11,979 bases of DNA from an uncultured Ruminococcus sp. (GCA_902802975.1 CADCOF010000212.1:1-11979), one strand, 5' to 3'; positions 1 to 7,386 are shown, numbered from the stretch's first letter. Notes: generated by a model from the sequence alone, not told the origin. Made by a program: numbers and translations.

Positions 1-121
1 CACACATACCCAAAAATATAAAGTACATTTTGTAAACAACGCCGCTCCCGGTACGCGCTCATAATTTATCATATGAATAAGATAAATTCCGCGCCAAACA
101 TAGTAAAACACCGGCAGAAAG

Positions 122-158
122 CATTAATTCCTCATTCCGCATTCCTAATTCCTAATTA
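122..158 (-). repeat. Degenerate GCGGAAT/GGAATTA intergenic repeat
   Basis: This stretch is built from variants of ATTCC, CATTCCGC and CCTAATT. Read on the minus strand it gives GGAATTAGGAATGCGGAATG, which resembles the plus-strand repeats at 938-970 and 11931-11979. The membrane-protein gene is therefore flanked by oppositely oriented copies. Such A/T-rich degenerate repeats are common between clostridial genes; no function is evident. Confidence 0.5.
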
Positions 159-166
159 ATAAAAAG

Positions 167-195
167 TGGACTTTTTAAAAATAATATGGTATAAT
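167..195 (+). promoter_or_regulatory. Promoter of the membrane-protein gene
   Basis: A -35-like TGGACT (167-172) lies 17 bp upstream of a perfect -10 TATAAT (190-195). A TG at 187-188 gives an extended -10. The purine-rich ribosome binding site follows at 214-220, so the transcript leader would be only about 25 nt. This also argues that the in-frame GTG at 166 is not the start codon, because it sits inside the promoter. Confidence 0.75.
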
Positions 196-225
196 GTCAA
201 TAAATCGAAATGTGGGGGGGATTCT

Positions 226-888
226 GTGGCGAAAAAGAGTATTACTCCGACAATGCTTTTTTTGTTAGGCGTTTTCAGTATAATGGGTCTTTTGTCGGAA
301 TATTTATTAATCGAATTGGAAACATACATATTCAACAAAAAATATATTGAATTCACAATAACCGAAAGTGTCACTCATTGGATAGTTATCTGCGTTGTAT
401 GGGCATTGCTGGGACTTTTGCTGTTTTATGTCACGGCGCGCGTTTACGGCTTCGATATGATGAAAAAGAACGAGCGGCCTACAATGCAGGGGCTGGTCGT
501 TGCTGTAATGCTGCTTTCGTCATCGGTCGGCGTAAAATATATTTTGCTCGGCGGCTGGCAAATGGCAGTTGATTTTCGCAGGGAAGGCTGGTTTCAGTTT
601 ATATTTTTGTATATCTACAGGTTATTTGAAACAGTGCTGCTTTTGATGGCTGCCGCGTTTTTTCAGGAAGGCTTCGAGCGTGTCGTAAAAATCGACAACA
701 AAAAAATTCCGTGGGGCGGCGCAATACTTGCGTTGACGTGGGGGTTGATTCACTTGATCACCACAGGCGATGTGATTATGGCTTTGTTTTACACCGCGCT
801 GTCTTTCTTTATTGGGTGCGCGTATCTTTCGGCTCACCGTAATGTTTATATTTCGTACATATTTGCAGTTGTGCTTATGCTGCTGTAA
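226..888 (+). CDS. Polytopic membrane protein, CPBP/CAAX-protease-like
   Basis: This 220-aa protein is very hydrophobic, with about six or seven membrane segments (near residues 8-30, 52-72, 88-108, 127-146, 163-180, 183-200 and 206-220). The order of motifs resembles the CPBP (CAAX protease and bacteriocin-processing) family. QEGFER at 147-152 sits where the family has EExxxR, and WGLIH at 172-176 sits where it has FxxxH. The first glutamate is replaced by glutamine, so catalytic activity is uncertain. The start chosen is GTG at 226, which follows a run of seven G at 214-220 with a 5-nt spacer; a longer reading from GTG 166 would overlap the promoter. The gene stands alone between its own promoter and a terminator. 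The family call is from motif resemblance only; another small membrane family is possible. Confidence 0.6.
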   Translation: MAKKSITPTMLFLLGVFSIMGLLSEYLLIELETYIFNKKYIEFTITESVTHWIVICVVWALLGLLLFYVTARVYGFDMMKKNERPTMQGLVVAVMLLSSSVGVKYILLGGWQMAVDFRREGWFQFIFLYIYRLFETVLLLMAAAFFQEGFERVVKIDNKKIPWGGAILALTWGLIHLITTGDVIMALFYTALSFFIGCAYLSAHRNVYISYIFAVVLMLL

Positions 889-902
889 TAATCATAAAAA
901 TT

Positions 903-937
903 CCCCGAGCTTTGACAAAGACTCGGGGGCTGTTTTT
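903..937. terminator. Bidirectional rho-independent terminator
   Basis: The 7-bp stem CCCCGAG (903-909)/CTCGGGG (922-928) continues inward as CTTT/AAAG with one bulged base around a 3-nt loop. A T-run at 933-937 follows on the plus strand, and AAAAA at 896-900 gives a T-run on the minus strand. It lies between the convergent membrane-protein and lipid-kinase genes and can serve both. Confidence 0.9.
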
Positions 938-970
938 AATGCGGAATTAGAAATACGGAATGCGGAATTA
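938..970 (+). repeat. Two copies of AATGCGGAATTA
   Basis: The 12-mer AATGCGGAATTA occurs exactly at 938-949 and 959-970 (period 21), with a related word AATACGGAAT between them. It belongs to the same repeat type as 122-158 (opposite orientation) and 11931-11979. Confidence 0.65.
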
Positions 971-1053
971 TTGTACAATGCCGAAAAGAATGAACGAAAG
1001 AAAAACTTCCAGCGAGTACTCATTGCACATAAAAAAATGTCGTTTGCAATACA

Positions 1054-1947
1054 TTATACGATAATTCTGTACGCGTCAGGAATAACTTCAATCACAGTCT
1101 TTGTGTGGCTGCCGCCGTCTTCACCGTCGGTTGTCCATTTGATCGGTTCACTTGAGGTTAAAGTGACCTTTCGAGTGGTGAATTTTACGATGTTCGGGCA
1201 GTCCAGATCCTGAGCAACGATAGCCGAAAGTATAGCCTGATAATCCGACGGCAGAACGGGATTTTTGATCATAATACATTCAAGAAGACCGTCATTGAGC
1301 AGCGGTTCGTATTCAAAACGGTTTTTCATGCCGCCGATCGACGTTGTATTGGATACAAATCCAACAACGAAATCGTCCTCGATGTTTATTTCTTCACTCT
1401 CAACTTTTATGTGTGAGTATGAGTAATTATTAAGACGTCTGATGGCTTCGATGATATACGCGGCGTGACCGAGCTGATTTTTCATTCTTTGCGGCGTTTC
1501 GTATGAAACGTCGGTGAACATTCCGAACGCGGAAATATACAGGTACGGATTGCCGTTAAATCTTCCGCAGTCGCACAGCATGGGCTTTCCGGTACAAAGG
1601 CGTTCCGCGGCAAGCGGTATCTCAAACGGTATTTCGAGACTTGACCCGAAGTCGTTTGTCGAACCGCAGGGGATATAGCCCAATGTTGCGCACTTATCAA
1701 GCGGAATGTCTGCAAGTCCTTGTATAGCCTCGCTGAGTGTGCCGTCGCCTCCGCAGATGCAGATAACGTCAAATTCGGCTGCCCTCTCTCTGACTTGATC
1801 GCGGCAGTCAAGTTTTCGCTGGGTGGGGTAGACTGTCACATCATAGCCGCCTTTGACAAGAATGTTCACAACATTCCAAAGCTCCTGGCGGATCGCCGAT
1901 TTTCCCGATGACGGATTAAAAATCAGCAGCAGCTTTTTCTTTGCCAT
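1054..1947 (-). CDS. YegS/DagK/BmrU-family lipid kinase
   Basis: This 297-aa protein is a cytosolic or membrane-peripheral kinase of the diacylglycerol/sphingosine kinase-like family. Such enzymes phosphorylate a lipid such as diacylglycerol using ATP. Visible motifs are the N-terminal NPSSGK (11-16), the nucleotide-binding GGDGT (66-70), PCGSTNDF (93-100) and the FGMFTDVSYETPQ segment (141-153). Full length matches the usual 290-310 aa. The start is ATG with GGAG about 10 nt upstream. The exact substrate cannot be read from the sequence, and members are often mis-named diacylglycerol kinase. It follows the aromatic run in the same direction but after 300 nt of non-coding DNA containing a MITE-like element, so it may be transcribed separately. 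The bidirectional terminator at 903-937 lies downstream. Confidence 0.9.
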   Translation of the reverse strand: MAKKKLLLIFNPSSGKSAIRQELWNVVNILVKGGYDVTVYPTQRKLDCRDQVRERAAEFDVICICGGDGTLSEAIQGLADIPLDKCATLGYIPCGSTNDFGSSLEIPFEIPLAAERLCTGKPMLCDCGRFNGNPYLYISAFGMFTDVSYETPQRMKNQLGHAAYIIEAIRRLNNYSYSHIKVESEEINIEDDFVVGFVSNTTSIGGMKNRFEYEPLLNDGLLECIMIKNPVLPSDYQAILSAIVAQDLDCPNIVKFTTRKVTLTSSEPIKWTTDGEDGGSHTKTVIEVIPDAYRIIV

Positions 1948-2247
1948 TTTGTATCACTCCGATTTTAAAAACTGATGTTGTAGGCTATAAATGAGCAAAA
2001 AATTCAAGTATAGAGATAAAGATTGATTACCACAATAACACAAATTAAATCTACTTGTACAAAAATGACGAACAATTTCAAATTTGCTCATTTATAGTTG
2101 TAGGAAAGCTTAAAGCGTAAAGAATAATTAGTGTGGAGTTTTGAGAGTTGAGAGTGGAGTTGTTGTGAAGCTCCATTGGTAAAGTGAGGTTTTGAAAGCG
2201 TAAAGGAGAATTTTGTAAGCCGAGTTATTTTCCACTTTTAACTTTAG
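1948..2247. other. Non-coding gap between ANTAR and lipid-kinase genes
   Basis: No gene is visible. Besides the MITE-like element the gap holds GTGGAGTT at 2133-2140 and 2154-2161 within a purine-rich GAGAGTT-type stretch. It also holds an 11-bp direct repeat AAAGCGTAAAG at 2112-2122 and 2195-2205. I found no clear terminator for the aromatic run here and no strong promoter for the lipid kinase. Confidence 0.6.
1985..2097. mobile_element. MITE-like element, 113 bp, with TIRs and target duplication
   Basis: CTATAAATGAGCAAA at 1985-1999 is repeated as a perfect 15-bp inverted copy at 2083-2097. The element is bordered by an exact direct repeat TTGTAGG (1978-1984 and 2098-2104), which looks like a 7-bp target-site duplication (8 bp if the adjoining G is counted). 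The interior is AT-rich and too short to code for a transposase. Imperfect inward similarity is also visible (CAAGTA near 2005 and its inverse near 2056). The family is unknown. Confidence 0.65.
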
Positions 2248-2820
2248 TCATGATGAATAAGTTTTTAGTATCTGCTTGGCCACTTCCAGTTTTGATAATC
2301 TCATGTCCATAGCTTGTTTTTCGATATATTTATGCGCGCGTTCTTCCGAGAGGGAGAGGTGCTGCATCAGCAGAAATTTGGCGCGGTTGATTATTTTTGT
2401 CTCTTCAAGACTGGAACGCAGACGCAGATTTTCTTTTGATATGCCTGCGTATCGCTTTTGAGTTGCCCGCACAACGCCGAGGAGTTGTTTAAACAGCATT
2501 TTGTTTATAGGCTTAGTCACGACAACAATGCCGTAATCCTTGACCTTTTGTCCGATAAATGACGCTTTTTCCGCAGCAATAAGCATTATTACGCCGCAAA
2601 CCGTTTCTGTGCTGAGTTTTATGGCAAGGTCGACTCCGTCCGAATCCGCAATCGGCGAATTGATGACTACCGTATCAAATACGGTATCGTCCGCAAAGTC
2701 CATTGCACTTTCGGAATCACTGACGATTGCTCCCACTTCGTAGGAGTTTTCTTCAAGCAGCGTCTTGATCGAATTTACGCCGGAGTTCAGTTTTGACACC
2801 AGCAGTGTATTGTTTTTCAT
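2248..2820 (-). CDS. ANTAR-domain regulator with degenerate receiver
   Basis: This 190-aa protein has an N-terminal response-regulator-like domain (about 1-120), a short coiled-coil linker and a C-terminal ANTAR domain (about 135-188). The ANTAR signature is seen in the NRAKFLLMQ segment (145-153), LSEERAHKYIEKQAM (157-171) and the final AKQIL. ANTAR proteins bind paired hexaloop hairpins in nascent RNA and block transcription termination. In the receiver the strand FDTVVIN places Asn54 where the phosphorylated Asp is expected, while the conserved Lys103 (VTKP) is kept. Phosphorylation control therefore looks lost, and another input (ligand or partner) is inferred. It is the last gene of the aromatic run, 26 nt after pheA. 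Its RNA target was not identified in this window. Confidence 0.88.
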   Translation of the reverse strand: MKNNTLLVSKLNSGVNSIKTLLEENSYEVGAIVSDSESAMDFADDTVFDTVVINSPIADSDGVDLAIKLSTETVCGVIMLIAAEKASFIGQKVKDYGIVVVTKPINKMLFKQLLGVVRATQKRYAGISKENLRLRSSLEETKIINRAKFLLMQHLSLSEERAHKYIEKQAMDMRLSKLEVAKQILKTYSS

Positions 2821-2846
2821 ATTGCACGCTCTTCTTTATTTGTAGA

Positions 2847-3971
2847 TCAATAATTCCCCAAAAATGAGAATTCCGGCAGCTCGTCCGACAACGCGCACAG
2901 CATTCTGCGGTTGATCTCACTTTCACGAACATTTCCGATAAAGTCAAGATAAAACATATACTCAAACTGTGAGTTGGGGCGCGGGCGGGATTCTATCTTT
3001 GTCAAGTCAAATCCGTGTGACGCAAATCTGCTCAGTACGGCGTACAGCGAGCCAGGGTGATTGTTCAGAGTAAAACACAGCGACACTTTTTTTGCCTGTT
3101 CCGTAATGATCGGCTTTTTTGAGATAACAATAAAACGTGTGCAGTTGTTGTCGTTGTTCTGAATATTTTTGTCGAGAACCTTAAGCCCGAATTCGTCCGC
3201 TGCCTCTTTTGTGCATATCGCCGCCCAGTTTATGCGCTTTTCTTCCGCTACCGTGCGCGCTGCCTCAGACGTGCTGCCGCATTTTTTCTTCGCATACCCG
3301 TTTTCACTGATAAACAGCGAGCATTGCGCAAGCCCTTGTTCATGAGATACCACCAGCTCAATATTCGAAATGTCTGTCTGAACTATCGAGCATAAACAAT
3401 GTTCTATCGGAAGATCAATTTCACCGACAATATAGTATCTGTACTTAAGTATTAAATCATATACCCGCGATACCGAACCCGCAGAACTGTTTTCAACAGG
3501 AAGTACGCCGAAATCGCAGCGGTCGTCCGATACAGCTTCAAAAACCTTGTCAAAATTTTTTTGCAGGCTGATCTGACTGTTCGGGAAGAATTTCTGCGCC
3601 GCAATGTGGGAATTGGAACCTGCCGCGCCTAAACACGCAACGTTCAGTTCGGATGATTCTGTGTCAATGCGGCTGTCGGCGTTTTCGATAATTGTGCGCA
3701 GTTCGCTGTCACTGTTGATTATGCCGTATTGAAGTTCACGCGACAGTGCCATCATGTTGGCGTAGAGCAGACGTGTGTATTTTCCGTATTCACCGCCAAG
3801 CTTTTCCACACGGTCAAGAACCTGGGCTTCTCGTACTTCATTCAGAATTGGCGTGCCGCTTTTCTTCTTGTTTTCCGCAACGGCTACAGAACAATCCATT
3901 CTTTTAATGAAAAGCTGTGTTATCTGCTCATCAATAATATCTATTTCATCTCGTATGTTTCTTAAATCCAT
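2847..3971 (-). CDS. pheA: Chorismate mutase / prephenate dehydratase (P-protein)
   Basis: This 374-aa bifunctional enzyme converts chorismate to prephenate and then to phenylpyruvate, the phenylalanine branch. An N-terminal AroQ-type chorismate mutase domain spans about 1-85 and includes the conserved NEVREAQ region (44-50). The prephenate dehydratase domain (about 108-285) shows LPVENSSAGSV (157-167), HEQGLAQC (210-217) and the catalytic TRF (278-280). The ACT domain (about 295-372) has HPGSLY (305-310) and ESRP (327-330), residues linked to phenylalanine feedback binding. The start ATG lies 12 nt after the aroC stop. Its AAGAGG ribosome site overlaps that stop codon, which suggests coupled translation. 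Feedback inhibition is inferred from the ACT motifs. Confidence 0.96.
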   Translation of the reverse strand: MDLRNIRDEIDIIDEQITQLFIKRMDCSVAVAENKKKSGTPILNEVREAQVLDRVEKLGGEYGKYTRLLYANMMALSRELQYGIINSDSELRTIIENADSRIDTESSELNVACLGAAGSNSHIAAQKFFPNSQISLQKNFDKVFEAVSDDRCDFGVLPVENSSAGSVSRVYDLILKYRYYIVGEIDLPIEHCLCSIVQTDISNIELVVSHEQGLAQCSLFISENGYAKKKCGSTSEAARTVAEEKRINWAAICTKEAADEFGLKVLDKNIQNNDNNCTRFIVISKKPIITEQAKKVSLCFTLNNHPGSLYAVLSRFASHGFDLTKIESRPRPNSQFEYMFYLDFIGNVRESEINRRMLCALSDELPEFSFLGNY

Positions 3972-3983
3972 GTTGTACGCCTC

Positions 3984-5057
3984 TTATATAAGATTTATGA
4001 CGGCTGCCGCTGCCGCCGCTTCAATGACAGACACGGCGCGGGGAACAATGCAGGGGTCGTGCCGCCCTTTGATCACAAGCCCGGCATTGCAGTGCGCCCC
4101 AAGATCAACCGTGTTTTGTTTTTTCGAGATAGAGGGCGTGGGCTTGATCGCTGCGCGGAATATTATCGGCATTCCGCTTGTGATGCCGCCAAGCGCGCCG
4201 CCGTGATTATTTGTGCGCGTTTTGACATTGCCGTCATCGTCATAATAAAACTCATCGTTATTTTGCGAACCCATACTCTTTGCGCCCGCAAAGCCCGAAC
4301 CAAATTCAATGCCTTTTACTGCGGGCACCCCAAAAACAGCAGCGGCAATTATATTTTCAACACCGCCAAACATCGGCTCGCCTATTCCTGCGGGGAGTCC
4401 CTGCACAATGCACTCAACAACGCCGCCTATGCTGTCGCCCTGCATGCGTGCGCGCTCCACTTCTGCGCGCATAGCGTCCTCGTTGGTTTGATCTACCAGT
4501 GCGAATTTCTCGCCGTTCAATCTTTCGCAAAGCTCCGCTGTGATGCCTGTAGACTCAAACGGAGTGTCATTTATATTACCTATCGAATAAATATGCGCCG
4601 CAATCGATATACCTTTTCTTTGAAGTATCTGACGAAAAACAGCACCTGCAAAAACGAGATTCGCTGTGAGTCTTCCCGAAAAATGACCGCCGCCGCGCAC
4701 ATCATTGAACCCGCCGTATCGAACGTATGCCGCGTAGTCTGAATGACCCGGGCGCGGAGTGTTCATCAGGTTGCTGTAATCGCCCGAGCGCGTATTTGTG
4801 TTTCGGATAATTGCGCAAAGCGGCGCGCCTGTGGTGGTCGAGTTCAGCAGACCCGAAATAATTTCGGGCTTGTCGGCTTCTTTTCGTGGCGTTGCCGTTT
4901 TGTCGCTGCCGGGCGCACGTCGCTGCATTTGTCTGTCAATTTCGTCAAGATCAATTTTTTCGCCGGCGGGCAGACCGTCAATAACAACGCCTATGCCGCT
5001 GCCGTGGCTTTCTCCGAAAATCGAAAGCTTAATATTATTTCCAAATACCGAGCCCAT
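3984..5057 (-). CDS. aroC: Chorismate synthase
   Basis: This 357-aa enzyme makes chorismate from 5-enolpyruvylshikimate-3-phosphate using reduced FMN. Hallmarks include GESHG (15-19), a basic RRAPG segment (46-50), RPGHSD (102-107), GGGHFSGR (122-129), NNHGGALGGITSG (283-295) and GRHDPCIVPRA (331-341). The GGGHFSGR form in place of the enterobacterial GRSSAR is what I associate with clostridial enzymes. Length is normal for the short bacterial form. The start ATG has a strong GGGAGG site 7 nt upstream and lies 25 nt after aroA. No separate flavin reductase domain is present. Confidence 0.97.
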   Translation of the reverse strand: MGSVFGNNIKLSIFGESHGSGIGVVIDGLPAGEKIDLDEIDRQMQRRAPGSDKTATPRKEADKPEIISGLLNSTTTGAPLCAIIRNTNTRSGDYSNLMNTPRPGHSDYAAYVRYGGFNDVRGGGHFSGRLTANLVFAGAVFRQILQRKGISIAAHIYSIGNINDTPFESTGITAELCERLNGEKFALVDQTNEDAMRAEVERARMQGDSIGGVVECIVQGLPAGIGEPMFGGVENIIAAAVFGVPAVKGIEFGSGFAGAKSMGSQNNDEFYYDDDGNVKTRTNNHGGALGGITSGMPIIFRAAIKPTPSISKKQNTVDLGAHCNAGLVIKGRHDPCIVPRAVSVIEAAAAAAVINLI

Positions 5058-5082
5058 TATTTATCCTCCCGTCTTCTTCTGT

Positions 5083-6336
5083 TTATTTCGCAATACCGCC
5101 AAGCGATATATAATCATCAAAAAAGTTATTGTAAGATTTAGATATACTTTCTTTGTCACTGATAGTGATATTTCCGTTGGCACAAAGTCCGGCAATAGCC
5201 ATAGACATTACAATTCGGTGATCGTTGCAGCCGTCAACTGTGCCTGTATGTAAAACGCCGCCGTGAATGATCAGCTCGTCTTCCGTCTGCTCGATATCTG
5301 CCCCGCAGGCAGATAAAGCTTTGTACATTGCGTCCAGACGGTCGCTTTCTTTCAGGCGCACACGCTTGGCGTTGTAAATTCTTGTCGTGCCCTGCGCAAA
5401 TGCGCCGCATACAGCGAGAATAGGAACAATATCGGGTATTTGTGAGGCGTCTATTTCTATTCCGCACAGCGTGTCATATTCGCATTTAGTATAATTATCT
5501 GCAATAGTTATTTTTGCCCCGAATTGACATAATAATTCGGCTATTTCTTTATCGCCCTGAAGTGAGTTACTGCGAACGCCGTTCACCGTAACTGAACCGC
5601 CGAGCGCGCCTGCAGCTAGGAAAAACGCCGCCTGTGACCAGTCGCCCTCTGTTGTATATGTGCAGGGGGTGTATTTCTGATTGCCCTTGACGTAATAATC
5701 GCCGTTGTTTTCGGTGACTTCAACGCCGAAATGCGACATGACCGAAATCGTCATATCGATATAGCCCTTAGACTGCAGGGGAGAAGTGAGATGAATTAAG
5801 CTGTCACCGTGAAGCAGCGGAAGGGAAAACAAAAGACCTGTGATAAACTGCGAGCTGATATCACCAGGCACGTTGAATTGTCCCGAAGTGAGCTTGCCGC
5901 TTATCTCGAACGGCAGACCGCCGGGAGTTTTGCACTCAACGCCATGACGCGGAAGAAGGTCGGAATATACGCCGAGGGGGCGTTCAGGGAGACGACCTTT
6001 CCCCGTAAAAACAGCGGAAACCCCACCAGCCGCGGCAATGGGGATAAAAAAGCGCACAGTCGAGCCGGATTCGCGGCAATCCAAATGCGCGGTTGGATTA
6101 GAGAAAATCTTTTCGGAATTAACGGTGACCGTATTTCCGGAAATGGAATAATTTGCGCCAAGTGCAGCAATGCAGTCGAGCGTTGCAAGTATATCCTGAG
6201 AGAAGGCAACGGGGGAGATGGCAGTGACACCTTTTGACAGGGCGGCGCAGATTATTGCGCGGTGAACGTCGCTCTTTGACGGCGGCACAGTGATATTGCC
6301 GCAAAGTGACGAAGGAGAGACAGTTATATTAGACAT
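5083..6336 (-). CDS. aroA: 3-phosphoshikimate 1-carboxyvinyltransferase (EPSP synthase)
   Basis: This 417-aa enzyme joins shikimate-3-phosphate and phosphoenolpyruvate to give EPSP. It shows PPSKSDVHR with Lys21 in the PEP site, RESGSTVRF (88-96), RLPERPLG (115-122), GDISSQF (158-164), the DIVP aspartate (302), RLKESDRL (327-334) and DHRIVM (372-377). These cover the whole protein, so it appears intact. The start is taken as ATG 6336. An in-frame GTG at 6345 would add three residues but sits directly against the only AG-rich stretch (AAAGTAG), leaving no spacer. The ribosome site is weak either way. It follows tyrA by 65 nt and precedes aroC by 25 nt. Confidence 0.96.
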   Translation of the reverse strand: MSNITVSPSSLCGNITVPPSKSDVHRAIICAALSKGVTAISPVAFSQDILATLDCIAALGANYSISGNTVTVNSEKIFSNPTAHLDCRESGSTVRFFIPIAAAGGVSAVFTGKGRLPERPLGVYSDLLPRHGVECKTPGGLPFEISGKLTSGQFNVPGDISSQFITGLLFSLPLLHGDSLIHLTSPLQSKGYIDMTISVMSHFGVEVTENNGDYYVKGNQKYTPCTYTTEGDWSQAAFFLAAGALGGSVTVNGVRSNSLQGDKEIAELLCQFGAKITIADNYTKCEYDTLCGIEIDASQIPDIVPILAVCGAFAQGTTRIYNAKRVRLKESDRLDAMYKALSACGADIEQTEDELIIHGGVLHTGTVDGCNDHRIVMSMAIAGLCANGNITISDKESISKSYNNFFDDYISLGGIAK

Positions 6337-6401
6337 ATGATTCACACTACTTTAAAAAAATATTACCGGCGGCGGGGATTATGTTAAATGTGCACATTGC
6401 C

Positions 6402-7232
6402 TCACTCTCCCAAAGTGTGCTTAATAAGCCGCGCCTTTTTAAGCTCTTCGCGCAGCTGTTCTTTTTCGCCGTTCGATATAAGTTCCTTGAATTGCTCCAG
6501 ATTATTGATAAGTATAGATATTTCCTCACAAAGCGGCTCTTTGTTGTCAAGAAAAAGGTCAGTCCATAAGTTTTCATTGATTGACGCCACTCTTGATACG
6601 TCGCGGTAGCTGCCTGCGGAAAATCCCTTGTGATTCGGGCAGCAGGGGCTTTTTACGTATGAACACGCAAGCACATGAGGAAGCTGCGACGTGAAAGCTA
6701 TCATTCTGTCATGCTCGCTCGGCGTTGTTATACGTATCTGCGTAAAGCCGATTTGTTTTGCAAGATCGGACAGAAGATCAACGGCGGACTGTGGCGCGCC
6801 GCAAGGTACGATTATATAACTCGCGCCCTGAAAAAGCTCTGCGTCCGCTGCGTCATACGAAAATTTTTCTTTGCCCGCCATTGGGTGCGACCCGCAGAAC
6901 GTCAGCCCGTATTCGCTGCATATTTCCGTCATTTTTTCGCACAGCTTGCTTTTTATTCCGCACACATCGGTGATCACGCAGTCTTTTTTGAACTTTTCGG
7001 CGTTGTCTTTCACAAATTCCGAAATATGATCGGGGTACGTGCACATAAACACAACGTCGGCGTCTTTAAGGCAGTCGGTTGTTCCGATTTCGTGTATCGA
7101 ACCTTCGGAAAGTGCTTTTTCAAGTGTGGAGTGAGTTCTGTTTATTCCAATTATGTGGTTGTTGGTATATTTGACGAACGCTTTTGCCAGCGACCCGCCA
7201 ATAATTCCAAGACCAACTATTACAATATTCAT
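6402..7232 (-). CDS. tyrA: Prephenate dehydrogenase
   Basis: This 276-aa NAD(P)-dependent enzyme decarboxylates prephenate to 4-hydroxyphenylpyruvate, the tyrosine branch. The N-terminal Rossmann fold begins with GLGIIGGS (7-14). The catalytic-region motifs GSHPMAG (114-120), TSQLPH (181-186) and GSYRDVSRVA (207-216) follow. There is no C-terminal ACT domain, unlike pheA here and unlike longer Gram-positive TyrA proteins, so feedback control by that domain is absent. The start is ATG 7232, 6-7 nt after AAAGGTG. A longer in-frame reading to 7292 lacks that site and would run through a hairpin. Arogenate specificity cannot be excluded from sequence alone. Confidence 0.94.
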   Translation of the reverse strand: MNIVIVGLGIIGGSLAKAFVKYTNNHIIGINRTHSTLEKALSEGSIHEIGTTDCLKDADVVFMCTYPDHISEFVKDNAEKFKKDCVITDVCGIKSKLCEKMTEICSEYGLTFCGSHPMAGKEKFSYDAADAELFQGASYIIVPCGAPQSAVDLLSDLAKQIGFTQIRITTPSEHDRMIAFTSQLPHVLACSYVKSPCCPNHKGFSAGSYRDVSRVASINENLWTDLFLDNKEPLCEEISILINNLEQFKELISNGEKEQLREELKKARLIKHTLGE

Positions 7233-7386
7233 ATATAAATTCACCTTTTTGGTATTTATTAGGCGGCGTGTCGCCGCTGACAGCTTGCACACAAACTTTG
7301 TACAAATAAAAACTTTATCACCCGCACCCTCGGAGAGGGAGCCTTTAAAGTATTCAAAACCACAGCCTCTGGGCGCATGCCCGCCG
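7233..7386. other. Leader between glycosyltransferase gene and tyrA, with three hairpins
   Basis: This is the largest gap inside the run (154 nt). It holds a GC hairpin GCGGCG (7263-7268)/CGCCGC (7272-7277) with a 3-nt loop, about 30 nt before the tyrA start. It also holds CCCTC/GAGGG (7327-7339, 3-nt loop), and GGGC/GCCC (7371-7382) just after the glycosyltransferase stop. None is followed by a clear minus-strand T-run, so a standard terminator is not supported. TTGCACACAAACTTT (7285-7299) and ACCCGCACCC (7320-7329) recur near 10930 and 11030, so the gap may be a decayed dispersed repeat. Confidence 0.5.

Larger units (their letters stand above)
1..225. other. Left-edge non-coding region
   Basis: No convincing gene is visible. 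An 8-bp inverted repeat (AATTTATC at 63-70, GATAAATT at 81-88, 10-nt spacer) could be an operator or chance AT-rich symmetry. Degenerate repeats of ATTCC/GCATTCC type follow at about 122-158, and then the promoter of the membrane-protein gene. The region has no T-tract after the inverted repeat, so a terminator is not supported. Confidence 0.5.

Noticed and set aside
166..225. In-frame GTG at 166 as start of the membrane protein
   Set aside because: It lies inside the promoter, upstream of the -10 box, and lacks a ribosome site. GTG 226 has a strong one.
812..1213. Plus-strand open frame after the membrane protein
   Set aside because: It runs through the bidirectional terminator and the repeats, then into the antisense of the lipid kinase.
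1985..2097. The inverted repeat as a plain terminator hairpin
   Set aside because: The 83-nt loop is long, no T-run is placed correctly, and the flanking direct repeat fits an insertion better.
4059..4742. Long plus-strand open frame opposite aroC
   Set aside because: It is an antisense shadow of a clearly conserved gene, with no family features and no ribosome site. The same holds for other long plus-strand frames over pheA, aroA and aroE.
6346..6401. Terminator between tyrA and aroA (GC-rich stretch followed by a minus-strand T-run)
   Set aside because: The GC stretch (CCGCCGCCGG on the minus strand) does not form a good stem, so the T-run alone is not enough.
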